Shown in pieces: positions 46,411 through 58,644 of a stretch of 64,000 nt of DNA (positions are counted from its first letter, which is position 1; every line of letters begins with the position of its first letter). The position numbers were made by a program, and so were the translations under genes. This stretch comes from Brasilonema sp. CT11. GTDB taxonomy: Bacteria; Cyanobacteriota; Cyanobacteriia; Cyanobacteriales; Nostocaceae. Location of the stretch: assembly GCF_017982655.1 (NCBI RefSeq), contig NZ_JABXYX010000002.1, positions 84,642 to 148,641 of the forward strand, given 5' to 3'. The notes below the pieces were generated by a model that saw only the letters and a list, made by a program, of their open reading frames with translations, was not told the DNA's origin and did no database searches.

Positions 46411-46860
46411 ATGGAAGCCCAAATGCAAGAACCAGAAATTGTGGAAACTAAGTCTCCAGAAGCAACGATGGCAAATATCAACAATCAAACAGGAAGCATA
46501 ACGAAACTCCAGCCAAGCGTGCAGTCTCAAGATCAATGGCTAAAATACGGAGAACAAGTTTCTGGCTTTTTAGCGACACTGCCCGAATATCTGGGAAGCT
46601 TCTTTAATAGATACAAACAGCCCCTAGTTAGCATTGGTTTGATTGTGGCAGCAATTGTTGCGGTCAAGATAGTTTTGGCGATATTGGATGCTTTGAATGA
46701 CATTCCTTTGGTATCACCAACCTTTGAATTAATTGGTATTGGTTACTCTACATGGTTTATTTACCGCTATCTACTCAAAGCCTCAACTCGGCAAGAGTTA
46801 ACTGATGAGATTACAACTCTCAAATCACAAGTTGTTGGCAAGGAAATTTCGGAAAGCTAA
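46411..46860 (+). CDS. CAAD-domain membrane protein
   Basis: A 149-residue protein with a hydrophilic N-terminus, two transmembrane helices (PLVSIGLIVAAIVAVKIVLAI and FELIGIGYSTWFIYRYLL, about residues 68-90 and 108-127) and a C-terminal coiled segment. This is the CAAD domain (cyanobacterial aminoacyl-tRNA synthetase appended domain), which anchors some synthetases or thylakoid proteins (plant CURT1-related) to membranes. Here it is a free-standing protein. CURT1-like members shape thylakoid edges. Confidence 0.8.
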   Translation: MEAQMQEPEIVETKSPEATMANINNQTGSITKLQPSVQSQDQWLKYGEQVSGFLATLPEYLGSFFNRYKQPLVSIGLIVAAIVAVKIVLAILDALNDIPLVSPTFELIGIGYSTWFIYRYLLKASTRQELTDEITTLKSQVVGKEISES

Positions 46861-47273
46861 GTAGCTGCTAAGGAAACTGCATATCGTTGGTTTTGAATTG
46901 TCTGCTGAAACACTTGGTGAACGTCAAATTACAATGCCTCATGACTGGGTAAATTCAGTTCTGCATGAGGGGTTCGGCCGTGAGATCAGTGGCTCGACTG
47001 AGGCTGAGCCGAACGTCCGAACGGTTTCCTGACAGCGCCGGTAAGCGCAAAGCGCACGGCTGCTGCTTCAGGGAATGGCGCAGCCGTGCCTATGGCACAG
47101 GATATAGGTCTACCATAGGCATAGTGCTTAGCGCAGGGTAATAGAGTATTGTCTGGCAAAATCAGCGTCTTGAGATCAAAGTCTGAAGTTGACCAAGCAA
47201 AGCCTGCGTAAGCAGGCTTTTGGTTTATGAGTAGTTGATTAATTTTGGTTGAGCAGTTGCATTGCAAACCCTC
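46861..47273. other. Gap between CAAD and SLH genes
   Basis: Contains GC-rich palindromic segments (47030-47110) and a hairpin at 47200-47219. Open frames over it are repeat translations. Confidence 0.5.
47200..47219 (+). terminator. Hairpin, plus-strand terminator candidate
   Basis: aagcctgc and gcaggctt form a perfect eight-base stem with a four-base loop, followed by TTGGTTT. It is 340 bases past the CAAD stop, so it may belong to another plus-strand transcript. Confidence 0.6.
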
Positions 47274-48296
47274 TTAAGGTGTTTTCACAATGCTTTGAGA
47301 TTCAATGGGTTGCAATCTTCCCGTTTGCACCAAAGCTTGATGAACCATAGCAGCAACCTCAGCACGGGTTGCTTCTTGATTTGGAGCCAAAACTTGTGGG
47401 TCAGGGTTGTTTACTACAAGACGATTTTCTGTAGCTGCTGCTATCTTATCAATGGCGTATTTAGGAATATCTTTGGCATCCTTATAGATACTTAAAACTT
47501 TTTCAGGGGAAGAAGGTACTTTAAGATCCAACCCACTGACAAGAGCAACTAAAACTTGTACTCGTGGAATTTTTTGGTCTGGTTTGAAACTTTCGTCTGG
47601 ATATCCTTTTAAAAATCCAGTTGCAATGGATCGGTTAATTGCTGGAATTGCCCAGAATTTTGGTGGTATATCTTTGAAACTTATTGAATTTCCAGCATCT
47701 GCTTTGTTAAAGGCTTGTTGCAAAATAGCAGCAAATTCAGCACGGTTTACAGGCTGGTTAGGTCTAAAAGAGTAATCAGGAAAGCCTTTGATCATTCCAC
47801 GAGAAGAGAGAATATCAATGAAACGCCGTCCCCAAAAATCAGTAGGTACATCTGTAAAAGCAATTGGTGGGGGAATTGTTGGTAATTTTTCACTCGCAGT
47901 GACGCGAGATTGTTCTGTAGTCGTGGTAGGAGGAGAGGATGATGGCTCTTCTGATTTTGACCACGCTTGGTCTGGAGGTACATTTAAAATTTGAGGGAAC
48001 AGATCGTCCAAGAAGGTGTGTTTATCAGTTGGGGATGGAGTTACTGTTGGTTTGACACCAGGAAGAATAAATGGAATTGCTGGTTGTTCAGGGATTGCTG
48101 GAATGATTGGAGAACCAGAGGAAGTCGGCGAGGGAGATATCAACCCAGTGAAATTCCAATTAGAATTCTTACGGGAGAATGTCCAAAATAAAATAATCCC
48201 GATAGTCACAAAAGCAACAAGAATACCGATAAATTCATCAAAACCAAGGGTATTGTTTGGAGATGACTCCGGATCTGGAGGGCGCATATTTGTCAT
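47274..48296 (-). CDS. SLH-domain envelope protein
   Basis: A 340-residue protein with an N-terminal transmembrane segment (EFIGILVAFVTIGIILFW), a Pro/Ser/Thr-rich linker and three S-layer homology repeats (FTDVPTDFWGRRFIDILSSRGMIKGF; FKDIPPKFWAIPAINRSIATGFLKGY; IYKDAKDIPKYAIDKIAAATENRL). SLH repeats bind cell-wall pyruvylated polymers or peptidoglycan; in cyanobacteria they tether outer-membrane-linked proteins. It lacks the porin barrel of SomA-type proteins. Confidence 0.85.
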   Translation of the reverse strand: MTNMRPPDPESSPNNTLGFDEFIGILVAFVTIGIILFWTFSRKNSNWNFTGLISPSPTSSGSPIIPAIPEQPAIPFILPGVKPTVTPSPTDKHTFLDDLFPQILNVPPDQAWSKSEEPSSSPPTTTTEQSRVTASEKLPTIPPPIAFTDVPTDFWGRRFIDILSSRGMIKGFPDYSFRPNQPVNRAEFAAILQQAFNKADAGNSISFKDIPPKFWAIPAINRSIATGFLKGYPDESFKPDQKIPRVQVLVALVSGLDLKVPSSPEKVLSIYKDAKDIPKYAIDKIAAATENRLVVNNPDPQVLAPNQEATRAEVAAMVHQALVQTGRLQPIESQSIVKTP

Positions 48297-48395
48297 CTTT
48301 TAAGGACTAAACGACAAGGTGCATGATTAAGGTTATTAGGTAATAGGTTACAGTTTTCAGGTTACAGATTTGTTAAAACTGTTATAACCATAATC

Positions 48396-49682
48396 TTAGA
48401 GTACTCGCAGCAAGCTAGGAATACTTTCTAGTTCTGCAAAAGTACGAATTTCTGTTAACGCTTGCCGAAAATCACCTTCTCGAACATCGTGAGTGACAAC
48501 AACAATTTCTGCAAGTTCTCCGTGAAAACCTGTTTGGACGATGGACTCCAAACTCACTCCGTGATTGCCAAAGCAAGTTCCCAATTTGCCAATCACTCCT
48601 GGTTGGTCTTTGGTGAGAAAACGAGTATAAAATCGGGTGATCAGTTCTGCCATTGGCACAATTTGGCAGTAGTCTTGATGTCCGCAGGTCAGTAGCGGAT
48701 TTGGTACTGATGTACCTGTTTGGAGTGCTGCTACTAGGTTCAAAATATCCGATGACACAGCACTCGCAGTTGGTCCTGCACCGGCACCAGGACCAAAAAA
48801 CATCACCTGTCCAATGGGTTCACCTTCAACAAGAATGGCGTTATTCACGCCGTTGATGCTGGCTAGGGGGTGTGCTTTTGGGACTAAAGTCGGCTGGACT
48901 GTGATTGAGATGGCACCAGAGGAGGAAATTCGTTTGCCAATAGCAAGCAATTTGATCACAAATCCTAATTTCTCGGCATAGGCAATATCTGTTTTGCTGA
49001 CTTGCCGAATTCCCTCACAGTAAACATCTTCCAACCTGATGCGTCCACCAAAGGCTAATGATGCGAGGATGGCGATTTTATCTGCGGCGTCTAAGCCATC
49101 AACATCAGCAGTTGGGTCAGCTTCAGCATAACCTAATTGCTGGGCATCAGCTAAGACATCACTGAAGTTGCTGCCTTCGGTTTGCATCCGCGAGAGGATG
49201 TAGTTTGTCGTGCCATTAATAATGCCAGTGATGGTGTGAATCTGGTTGACACTTAAAGATTGCTTTAAAGGTTGAATCACTGGAATACCACCACCGACGG
49301 CGGCTTCCAGCATAACGTAGACCCCAGCTTGATTCGCAGCCGTGAAGATTTCATCACCAAAACGGGAAATTACGGCTTTGTTAGCAGTCACCACGTGCTT
49401 GCCATTTTGAATAGCTTTGAGGATCAGCGATCGCGCTGGTTCAAGTCCCCCCATTACCTCGACAACAATATCTACCTCTGGATCGGTGACAATTGCTTCC
49501 AAATTTATTGTTAATACCGTTTGTGATAGTGTGACTGTGCGGGGTTTGTCGAGCGATCGCACTCCCACACGATAAATTTCTACTTCCTGCAACAACGGGT
49601 GACGAAAACCGCTATTTTGTAACAATTGCACCGTACCCGTCCCTACGGTACCTAATCCCAAAATTCCTAGCTTTACACCCAC
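48396..49682 (-). CDS. hom: Homoserine dehydrogenase
   Basis: Reduces aspartate-4-semialdehyde to homoserine for threonine and methionine. The 428-residue monofunctional enzyme has the GLGTVGTGTVQLL Rossmann loop at the N-terminus, the EAAVGGGIPVIQPLKQSL and TADVDGLDAADKIAILASLAF catalytic blocks, and a C-terminal ACT domain (YTRFLTKDQPGVIGKLGTCFGNHGVSLESI) for amino-acid feedback. ATG start at 49682. A palindromic repeat lies between it and petH on the same strand. Confidence 0.96.
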   Translation of the reverse strand: MGVKLGILGLGTVGTGTVQLLQNSGFRHPLLQEVEIYRVGVRSLDKPRTVTLSQTVLTINLEAIVTDPEVDIVVEVMGGLEPARSLILKAIQNGKHVVTANKAVISRFGDEIFTAANQAGVYVMLEAAVGGGIPVIQPLKQSLSVNQIHTITGIINGTTNYILSRMQTEGSNFSDVLADAQQLGYAEADPTADVDGLDAADKIAILASLAFGGRIRLEDVYCEGIRQVSKTDIAYAEKLGFVIKLLAIGKRISSSGAISITVQPTLVPKAHPLASINGVNNAILVEGEPIGQVMFFGPGAGAGPTASAVSSDILNLVAALQTGTSVPNPLLTCGHQDYCQIVPMAELITRFYTRFLTKDQPGVIGKLGTCFGNHGVSLESIVQTGFHGELAEIVVVTHDVREGDFRQALTEIRTFAELESIPSLLRVL

Positions 49683-49731
49683 AAGTCTTACACCAATTTT
49701 AGATTTAAGATTATTTTGTCAAAAAAATAAC

Positions 49732-49764
49732 AATTGTAGGGTGAGCAATGCCCACCCTACAATT
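49732..49764. repeat. Near-perfect palindromic repeat between petH and hom
   Basis: aattgtagggtgagca and tgcccaccctacaatt pair except for one position. A degraded copy overlaps the cyclo-ligase start at 7432-7458. Probably a dispersed palindrome rather than a terminator. Confidence 0.75.
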
Positions 49765-49834
49765 AGTTTTCTTATTTAGTTTATAGCTTTTTGTCAAAAG
49801 CCTAATGACTCATGACTCATGACTGGTGACTAAA

Positions 49835-51677
<1,843 letters not shown>

Positions 51678-52679
51678 ATGACTAAGCCGGAACGCGTAGT
51701 ATTGATTGGGGTAGCCGGAGACTCCGGATGCGGTAAGTCTACTTTTTTGCGTCGCCTGATAGATTTATTCGGTGAAGACTTCATGACGGTCATTTGCTTA
51801 GATGACTATCACTTATTAGACCGTAAGCAGCGTAAAGAAACCGGAATAACTGCACTTGACCCAAGAGCAAACAATTTTGACCTAATGTATGAGCAAATCA
51901 AAGCGCTCAAAGAAGGTCAAGCAATTGATAAGCCGATTTACAACCACGAGACCGGGGCGATCGATCCACCAGAAAGAATAGAGCCAAATCACATTATCGT
52001 TGTTGAAGGGTTACATCCCTTATATGATGAGCGGGTGCGCGAACTCATTGACTTCAGTGTTTATTTTGACATCAGCGATGAAGTCAAAATTGCCTGGAAA
52101 ATCCAGCGAGACATGGCAGAACGCGGTCACCGCTATGAAGATGTCTTAGCTCAAATCAATTCCCGTAAACCTGATTTTACAAAGTACATTGAACCGCAAA
52201 GAGAATTTGCTGATGTGGTTCTCCAGGTATTGCCCACAAACTTAATCAAAGACGATAAAGAGCGCAAAGTTCTGCGGGTACGTATGCTCCAGCAGGAAGG
52301 GAAAGAAGGCTTTGCCCCAGTCTACCTTTTTGATGAAGGATCAACAATTCAGTGGACTCCCTGCGGACGTAAACTGACCTGTTCTTACCCTGGTATGCAA
52401 CTGTACTATGGCTCGGATGTCTACTACGGTCGTTATGTCTCTGTGTTAGAGGTAGATGGTCAATTTGACAACCTAGAAGAAGTCATTTACATCGAAACCC
52501 ATTTGAGCAACACATCTACAAACTACAAAGGTGAGATGACTCACTTGTTACTACAACACCGCGAATACCCAGGTTCCAACAATGGTACTGGTTTATTCCA
52601 AGTGCTGACAGGTTTAAAAATGCGTGCTGCTTACGAGCGGTTAACATCTAAGCAAGCAAAACTAGCTGCTAAAGTTTAG
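51678..52679 (+). CDS. prk: Phosphoribulokinase
   Basis: ATP-dependent phosphorylation of ribulose-5-phosphate to RuBP, a committed Calvin-cycle step. The 333-residue protein opens with GVAGDSGCGKST (P-loop, residues about 11-22), whose Cys is one of the redox-active pair, then ICLDDYH, and the central VVEGLHPLYDERVREL block. The light-regulation Cys near TSKQAK-type C-terminus positions is family standard. In cyanobacteria Prk is inhibited by CP12-GAPDH and reactivated by thioredoxin, for which ftrC at 24.5 kb supplies electrons. ATG start with GAGGAG upstream. Confidence 0.97.
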   Translation: MTKPERVVLIGVAGDSGCGKSTFLRRLIDLFGEDFMTVICLDDYHLLDRKQRKETGITALDPRANNFDLMYEQIKALKEGQAIDKPIYNHETGAIDPPERIEPNHIIVVEGLHPLYDERVRELIDFSVYFDISDEVKIAWKIQRDMAERGHRYEDVLAQINSRKPDFTKYIEPQREFADVVLQVLPTNLIKDDKERKVLRVRMLQQEGKEGFAPVYLFDEGSTIQWTPCGRKLTCSYPGMQLYYGSDVYYGRYVSVLEVDGQFDNLEEVIYIETHLSNTSTNYKGEMTHLLLQHREYPGSNNGTGLFQVLTGLKMRAAYERLTSKQAKLAAKV

Positions 52680-52711
52680 TTAAAGTAGATGTTTTTGTGT
52701 CTTGTGGTGTT

Positions 52712-52743
52712 GGGGGTGCTCACGGGCGTCCCCCGATTTTTTT
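52712..52743 (+). terminator. Rho-independent terminator of prk
   Basis: A ggggg/ccccc stem with partly paired flank (gggggtgc...gcgtccccc), 33 bases after the stop codon, followed by GATTTTTTT. Confidence 0.8.
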
Positions 52744-52860
52744 ATGCTTTGCTTAGTATTATTCCGTTCCCTGTTTGTTCTTCCGGAAACAACGGTAACC
52801 AGGTAGAATAACTTTTCTTTATCTTTAAAATAATCAGTTTGAGAGCAGATTTTAGATAAA

Positions 52861-52904
52861 GTAACATAACTTACGAACTTTAATTGTAAAAATCTTGTTA
52901 TGAT
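52861..52904 (+). promoter_or_regulatory. NtcA-like box and -10 upstream of metK
   Basis: GTA-ACATAACT-TAC (52861-52874) is followed after 24 bases by TATGAT (52899-52904), a TAN3T box, 57 bases before the metK ATG. Spacing is two bases longer than canonical, and a GTAN8TAC match alone is expected by chance several times in 64 kb, so this is tentative. Confidence 0.4.
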
Positions 52905-52961
52905 TGCAGATTAAAGTGGCTGAACTAAACGCTTGCGTTTAGTCAATCAGAAAAATGTTCT

Positions 52962-54239
52962 ATGGAGGAACTACACTTGTCTCATCGTTATCTATTTACC
53001 TCTGAGTCAGTGACTGAGGGGCATCCAGATAAAATCTGCGATCAGATTTCTGATACCATTCTAGACACCTTACTCTCACAAGACCCCAGTAGTCGTGTGG
53101 CTGCTGAAGTTGTCGTTAACACTGGCTTGGTACTTATTACTGGCGAAATTACGACTAAAGCCAATGTGAATTATGTGAATCTAGCTCGCAAAAAAATTGC
53201 TGAGATAGGTTATACCAACGCGGAAAACGGGTTTTGTAACAACAGTTGCTCAGTGATTGTCGCATTGGATGAACAATCACCTGATATTGCTCAAGGTGTA
53301 AACACTGCTCAAGAAAGCCGTGAGAAGAATAGTGAAGAACTATTCGACTCTGTTGGTGCAGGTGACCAAGGTCTCATGTTTGGCTTCGCTTGTAACGAAA
53401 CACCAGAACTGATGCCCTTACCCATTAGCCTTGCCCACCGTATTGCTCGCCGACTGGCTGCAGTCCGTAAAACAGGTGATTTGCCATACCTGCGTCCTGA
53501 TGGGAAAACGCAAGTCACTATTGCATATGAAGACGGACGCCCTGTAGGAATTGATACCATCCTGGTTTCCACTCAGCATACGGCTACCATTGGTGACATC
53601 ACCGATGAGGCAGCTGTGCAAGCCAAGATTAAAGAAGATCTGTGGTCAGCAGTGGTCGAACCTGTATTCGGAGATATTGATGTTAAGCCAGATGAGCAAA
53701 CTCGCTTTTTGGTTAACCCCACAGGCAAGTTTGTCGTCGGTGGTCCTCAGGGAGATTCTGGTCTAACCGGACGTAAAATCATAGTTGATACCTACGGCGG
53801 TTACTCGCGACATGGTGGTGGAGCTTTTTCTGGTAAAGACCCCACCAAGGTAGACCGTTCTGCAGCTTACGCTTCTCGGTATGTGGCGAAAAATATTGTC
53901 GCCGCTGGCTTGGCAGATAAATGTGAAGTCCAGCTCAGTTACGCCATTGGTGTAGCGCGACCAGTCAGCGTGATGTTGGATACCTTTGGCACGGGTAAAA
54001 TTGATGATCAAATTTTGCTCGAATTGATCAAAACGCATTTTGAACTACGCCCAGCAGGCATTATTCATGCCTTCAATTTACGTAACCTGCCCAAAGAACG
54101 AGGCGGACGTTTTTATCAGGACGTCGCGGCTTACGGTCATTTTGGGCGAAACGATTTAGACTTACCTTGGGAGCGCACCGATAAAGCAGAATTGTTGCAG
54201 CAAGCTGCTAACAATTTTCTGTCGGCAGCGACTGTATAA
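52962..54239 (+). CDS. metK: S-adenosylmethionine synthase
   Basis: Makes SAM from methionine and ATP. The 425-residue protein shows [20 protein letters not shown] (ATP/Mg), [12 protein letters not shown], the flexible-loop TIVS-like [29 protein letters not shown] and the C-terminal DLPWERTDK. All catalytic His, Asp and Lys positions of the family appear present. An ATG with GGAGG-like upstream bases. It lies downstream of prk with its own terminators, so it is probably a separate unit. It carries a candidate NtcA box upstream. Confidence 0.97.
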   Translation: MEELHLSHRYLFTSESVTEGHPDKICDQISDTILDTLLSQDPSSRVAAEVVVNTGLVLITGEITTKANVNYVNLARKKIAEIGYTNAENGFCNNSCSVIVALDEQSPDIAQGVNTAQESREKNSEELFDSVGAGDQGLMFGFACNETPELMPLPISLAHRIARRLAAVRKTGDLPYLRPDGKTQVTIAYEDGRPVGIDTILVSTQHTATIGDITDEAAVQAKIKEDLWSAVVEPVFGDIDVKPDEQTRFLVNPTGKFVVGGPQGDSGLTGRKIIVDTYGGYSRHGGGAFSGKDPTKVDRSAAYASRYVAKNIVAAGLADKCEVQLSYAIGVARPVSVMLDTFGTGKIDDQILLELIKTHFELRPAGIIHAFNLRNLPKERGGRFYQDVAAYGHFGRNDLDLPWERTDKAELLQQAANNFLSAATV

Positions 54240-54893
54240 ATACAATCAGGAGTTGGAGGCGAAATTAGTTTAGCTTCTAGCCCTCTTTGTTTGCCCAGCC
54301 CCCGTTAGGGGGCTATTTTATCAACAATTTCTAAGTAGCTAGTATACGGGGCGCGTAAGTCCTGTTCTCATCTGACAACCTAACTTTAACCATAAGTTTG
54401 GGTCGAAAAAATGGGATCTCTATTTCCACCGTACGGTACTTGTCAGTAGTGGATAGGACTTTGATCCCTGTCTACCACACAGAAAAGTTTTTTAGAATCA
54501 ACTCTTTTGATCACAGAAGTTGTGATAACATTCTACCTTACCCAGAGTATAAATAAACTATACAGTTTGACTCTAAAACATTGCTAAGTGCCTAACTATG
54601 GCGATTTTTGTTTGCAGCAAATAAACTTAACTTAGAAGCGAAAAAAGATGTAGACGCCTTCTTGGCAACAACTCACTGTAAGCTGAAAGAAATCAGCTTT
54701 ATAAAAACTTCATAAGTTAGGCGAAAAAACTTAGCCTTTATTTCACACTTTTAAGTACATTCTTTAGTGAAAAACGCAGTGATCCTGTTAAAAAGAAGAT
54801 GATAATGTAAGAAGAGTTAATAGAAAATTGAACAAAATCCTAGCTTGGAAAAAAATACGGTGATTTTTGCGGGAGGGTAAGGAGATTTGAGGG
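54240..54893. other. Gap between metK and the histidine kinase
   Basis: Starts with the metK terminator; the rest is AT-rich and holds a gtacggtac dyad near 54430. No gene seen. Confidence 0.5.
54297..54319 (+). terminator. Rho-independent terminator of metK
   Basis: agccccc and gggggct form a perfect seven-base stem with a four-base loop, followed by ATTTTAT, about 60 bases after the stop codon. Confidence 0.88.
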
Positions 54894-56615
54894 ATGCAAA
54901 CTCAAGAGCCAACCGCTGTTGACAGCAATTTGGAAATAACACAAGTGTCAGCCCAAGAGCCTTCTACTGACGAACTCCCCACTATAGAATTTCCCTCTCG
55001 AAGGAAACTCAAAGCCAGTTCTTGGCGCATTCATCAGAAAATTGGCTATGGGTACTTTCTGGCAATTGGGATTGGTTTTCTAGGCTCGTTGACTGGGTTA
55101 GTCATATCCAATTTCTATTTGGGGATAGAAACTAAACAATTAGAGCATGCTCAGTTTCAAACGCAAGTGCTGAGTAGTTATAGGAATGCTTTAGTAAATG
55201 CACAATTGCATGGCTCTAACTTGGTTGCTGTTATACGAGATCCGCAACGCCTTTCTAGCAAAAGAGCGGAATTGTTAAGCAGTGTAAAAGATGCTAAAAA
55301 CGTTGAGCAACAAATTACGAAATTTATAGATAGCAAGCCTGGAAAATTAGCAGTACCGGAAGATACTCTACGAGCTATATTAAATGACTACTCCCGTAAC
55401 CTAGAATCTTACGTTAGCCAAATTGATTCAATCTTACAGCGGTTTGACCAGCAGCCAGAACAACAGCAGATTTCTGTAGTCAGAAACGAGTTGCTGGAAA
55501 TGATGAGCGGTAAAACAGCTATGCAGCTGGATGAGATACGTAAACGGTTAACCAACAACTTGCAAATTGCTCAACAACAAGAGCAGAAACTTACAACAGA
55601 TCTGACGATCGCAAAAAAAGTCGAGAGATTAATTGCTGTAATGAGTATGCTGGTGTCAGTGGCGATCGCAGCAATTGTAGCATGGCGTACATCTCGGGCG
55701 ATCGCCGAACCAGTCATTCTTGTCACTCAAGTCGCCGAACAAGTCGCGAAAAAATCTAACTTTGATTTGCGAGCTCCTATCAGTACAGAAGATGAAATTG
55801 GATCACTGGCGAAATCTCTCAATCGTTTGATTGAGGGGGTTTCTGAGCGAACCAAACAATTGCAGCAAGCAAAAGAATTAGCAGAAGGTGCTAACAAAGC
55901 AAAAGGTCAGTTTCTGGCAAATGTTAGTCACGAGTTACGCACACCGTTAAATGCCATTATTGGCTTAAGCCAACTGTTGCGCGATGATGCTGTTGATTTT
56001 GCAATGTCAGAAGAGTTTATTGATGATCTTGAATCTATCAACACTGCTGGTAGGCATTTACTGATATTAATCAACGATATCCTCGACTTGTCAAAAATTG
56101 AAGACGGGAAAATGACTTTCTATCCAGAGACATTTGAACTCGCTGCGCTCATCAATAACGTAGTTTTCACAGTCAAGCCTTTGGTGGAGAAAAATAGCAA
56201 TTTTTTAGAAGTAAATTTTGATCGCGAACTTGGCATCATGTACACGGATCAAACTAAGCTACGACAGGTTCTGTACAATCTGCTGAGCAACGCTGCCAAG
56301 TTTACCACCAACGGTAGGGTAAGATTCATAATCAGCAAAGAAATACAAGACGTTCAAAGAAGTCACACTCCTGCAATGATCACATTTACTGTTGAAGACA
56401 CAGGCATTGGTATGTCCGATCATCAACAGCAGCAGCTGTTTCAACGCTTTACGCAAGGAGATGCTTCTACCACAAAAAAATATGGTGGAACAGGACTGGG
56501 GTTAGCAATTAGCCGTCACTTTTGCCAGATGATGGGTGGTGAAATTTTTGTCACGAGCGAACCTGGAGTCGGCTCAATTTTCACCGTTCGCCTTCCACTG
56601 ATAGCTAAAGATTAG
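54894..56615 (+). CDS. Membrane-bound sensor histidine kinase
   Basis: A 573-residue sensor kinase. Two transmembrane segments (about 53-75 and 246-264) bracket a periplasmic sensor region of about 170 residues; HAMP follows (about 265-318), then a short coil and the HisKA domain with phospho-acceptor H346 in NVSHELRTPLNAIIG, and HATPase_c with the N-box LLSNAAKF, VEDTGIGM and the KKYGGTGLGLAI G-box. No receiver domain is fused and no response regulator is adjacent. It is the first gene of the plus-strand signalling block; the ligand is unknown. Confidence 0.92.
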   Translation: MQTQEPTAVDSNLEITQVSAQEPSTDELPTIEFPSRRKLKASSWRIHQKIGYGYFLAIGIGFLGSLTGLVISNFYLGIETKQLEHAQFQTQVLSSYRNALVNAQLHGSNLVAVIRDPQRLSSKRAELLSSVKDAKNVEQQITKFIDSKPGKLAVPEDTLRAILNDYSRNLESYVSQIDSILQRFDQQPEQQQISVVRNELLEMMSGKTAMQLDEIRKRLTNNLQIAQQQEQKLTTDLTIAKKVERLIAVMSMLVSVAIAAIVAWRTSRAIAEPVILVTQVAEQVAKKSNFDLRAPISTEDEIGSLAKSLNRLIEGVSERTKQLQQAKELAEGANKAKGQFLANVSHELRTPLNAIIGLSQLLRDDAVDFAMSEEFIDDLESINTAGRHLLILINDILDLSKIEDGKMTFYPETFELAALINNVVFTVKPLVEKNSNFLEVNFDRELGIMYTDQTKLRQVLYNLLSNAAKFTTNGRVRFIISKEIQDVQRSHTPAMITFTVEDTGIGMSDHQQQQLFQRFTQGDASTTKKYGGTGLGLAISRHFCQMMGGEIFVTSEPGVGSIFTVRLPLIAKD

Positions 56616-56865
56616 TTTTCTGTAATAAGTCGATTTTAACTTGTAGAAGAAAATGGTTTATTCTTTGAATTAATGAGCTGTAAACTCAGTCGATCCTCCC
56701 TGCGCTAAAATTCAAAAGTCAAAACAATTTGAAATTTTTGAACCGCAGATGGACAAGCCACTGCGCCCAGGCGTGAATAAGGGCGTTATGCAGTCCTTGT
56801 TTCGGTGCTCTCTGCGCTGGAGTATGGGGATTGATAATTCAGTTTTGTGGAGCAAAGACTGAGCT

Positions 56866-58560
56866 ATGATGATAGTCGCCATGATTCGTCCAGGAATGTT
56901 ACTTCAAGGACGCTACCGAGTTGTCTCTCAAATTGGTGGCGGTGGTTTTGGTAAAGTGTTTGAAGTGGATGATGGTGGTACCTCCAAAGTTTTAAAAGTT
57001 TTGAGCTTAGAGCGCTTTCATAATCCAACAATTAAACAAAAGGCGATCGCCCTATTTCAACGAGAAGCTGAATTACTAAGTCGTTTAAGGCACTCTGGTA
57101 TACCGCGTGTAGAGGAGGATGCGTATTTTACTTGGTTTGATGGTAATAATGGTGAACCGTTGCACTGTCTGGTGATGGAGAAAATACCAGGTTCAAATTT
57201 GCAACAGTGGTTGCAAGCCAGAGGAAATCAACCACTCACCACAGAACAAGCTCACGAATGGTTAATTCAATTAGTAGAAATACTTAAGGTACTGCATCAG
57301 CATCAATACCTTCACCGAGATATTAAACTACCTAACATCATGCTAAGACCTGATGGGCAACTGGTGCTGATTGACTTTGGTGGTGTTAGGGAAGTCACAA
57401 ACTCTTATTTAGAAAAAGAACAAGGCAAACAAACTGGAACTGTACTTGTTTCTCCTGGATTTACACCTCCAGAACAAGCTGAAGGTCACGCTGTCCCACA
57501 GTCAGATTTTTTTGCTTTGGGGCGAACTTTTGTCTGTTTGCTCACAGGAAAATCTCCTCTCGATTTTCCTACAAACTTGCAAACAGGACAATTGATTTGG
57601 CGTGACCAAGCAACGAGTGTTTCCCCACAACTAATAAACTTAATTGACCGCCTCATAGCTCCTTTTCCTGGGCAGCGACCTCAAAATTGCCAGGAAATAT
57701 TAAATTATCTTCAAGGCAATCAACACGAGTTTCCACTATTTGAAGATGGATCACAAACCTTACCACCAGATACCTTACCACCAGATACAGGGTTTGTAGT
57801 CAGTACTTTAGGACTGAATCGCTCACTACCAAATACATTTGCTTCTCAACAAAAATCAGATAAACAACTAGTTGAAAAACCTAAAAAAACACAGGATAGA
57901 ATTTATAAAAAATATCGGGGTAAATTTTTGCTTGCTGGATGTTTAGTTTTGCTAAGTGGAGGTATTACAATCTGGACAATTGCACCCAAATTAGCAGATC
58001 AAATAAATAATTTTGGTTATAAGAAATACAGTCATAAAAGTTTTGAGATTGCCGAAATATCTTATAGATTAGCTCTATTGTTCAACCCAAAATTATCAGA
58101 ACCTGATTACAATTTAGGCTTGCTTTATGAAGATAAAAATAACTTAGAGCAAGCTCGGACTATGTATCAAAAAGCTGTGGAGAAGCGTGACGATAAAGCT
58201 TACAACAATTTAGCACGTTTACAGATTTTCAATAAGCAATATACAACAGCAGTGACGCTACTGCGAGAAGGACTGTCATTTGCTGACGATAATCAAGTGA
58301 AATACGCTATGTTGAAAAATTTAGGTTGGGCATATTTAGAACTTGGGCGTTATCAAGAGGCGAAAAATTCTCTTCAAAAGGCAATCAATATTAATGGCGA
58401 TCGCGCTGCTCCGTATTGTCTCCTAGGTAAAGTTTTAGAAAAGCAAAATAATAGGCAAGAAGCACTTTCAGCTTGGAAAAAGTGCATATCTAGCCAATCA
58501 AAAACGATAGAAGAAAAACAGTGGGTTAATGAAGCAGCAAAAAAAATCAAGGAAATCTAA
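56866..58560 (+). CDS. Ser/Thr protein kinase with TPR domain
   Basis: A 564-residue Hanks-type kinase. The kinase domain (residues about 16-285) shows the GGGGFGKV loop (24-31), K44 in KVLKV, the catalytic HRDIKLPNIM (H150-R151-D152) and DFG (170-172) and a TPPEQAEGHAV P+1 region. A transmembrane helix at about residues 350-372 (FLLAGCLVLLSGGITIWTI) leads into a C-terminal TPR array (YKKYSHKSFEIAEISYRLAL..., LGWAYLELGRYQEAKNSLQK). So the kinase is cytoplasmic and the TPRs lie outside the membrane. ATG at 56881 (MIRPGMLLQGRY) is an alternative start. Confidence 0.92.
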   Translation: MMIVAMIRPGMLLQGRYRVVSQIGGGGFGKVFEVDDGGTSKVLKVLSLERFHNPTIKQKAIALFQREAELLSRLRHSGIPRVEEDAYFTWFDGNNGEPLHCLVMEKIPGSNLQQWLQARGNQPLTTEQAHEWLIQLVEILKVLHQHQYLHRDIKLPNIMLRPDGQLVLIDFGGVREVTNSYLEKEQGKQTGTVLVSPGFTPPEQAEGHAVPQSDFFALGRTFVCLLTGKSPLDFPTNLQTGQLIWRDQATSVSPQLINLIDRLIAPFPGQRPQNCQEILNYLQGNQHEFPLFEDGSQTLPPDTLPPDTGFVVSTLGLNRSLPNTFASQQKSDKQLVEKPKKTQDRIYKKYRGKFLLAGCLVLLSGGITIWTIAPKLADQINNFGYKKYSHKSFEIAEISYRLALLFNPKLSEPDYNLGLLYEDKNNLEQARTMYQKAVEKRDDKAYNNLARLQIFNKQYTTAVTLLREGLSFADDNQVKYAMLKNLGWAYLELGRYQEAKNSLQKAININGDRAAPYCLLGKVLEKQNNRQEALSAWKKCISSQSKTIEEKQWVNEAAKKIKEI

Positions 58561-58644
58561 CAATTATCAAGTTAACGAACCTGCAAAAAAAATGAGGTAA
58601 AAATTACAATTATCTTCCATTTCTAAAAACCAAAGGACTCAATA

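Noticed and set aside
46986..47267. 93-codon minus-strand frame
   Set aside because: Covers a GC-rich palindromic repeat region with no features.
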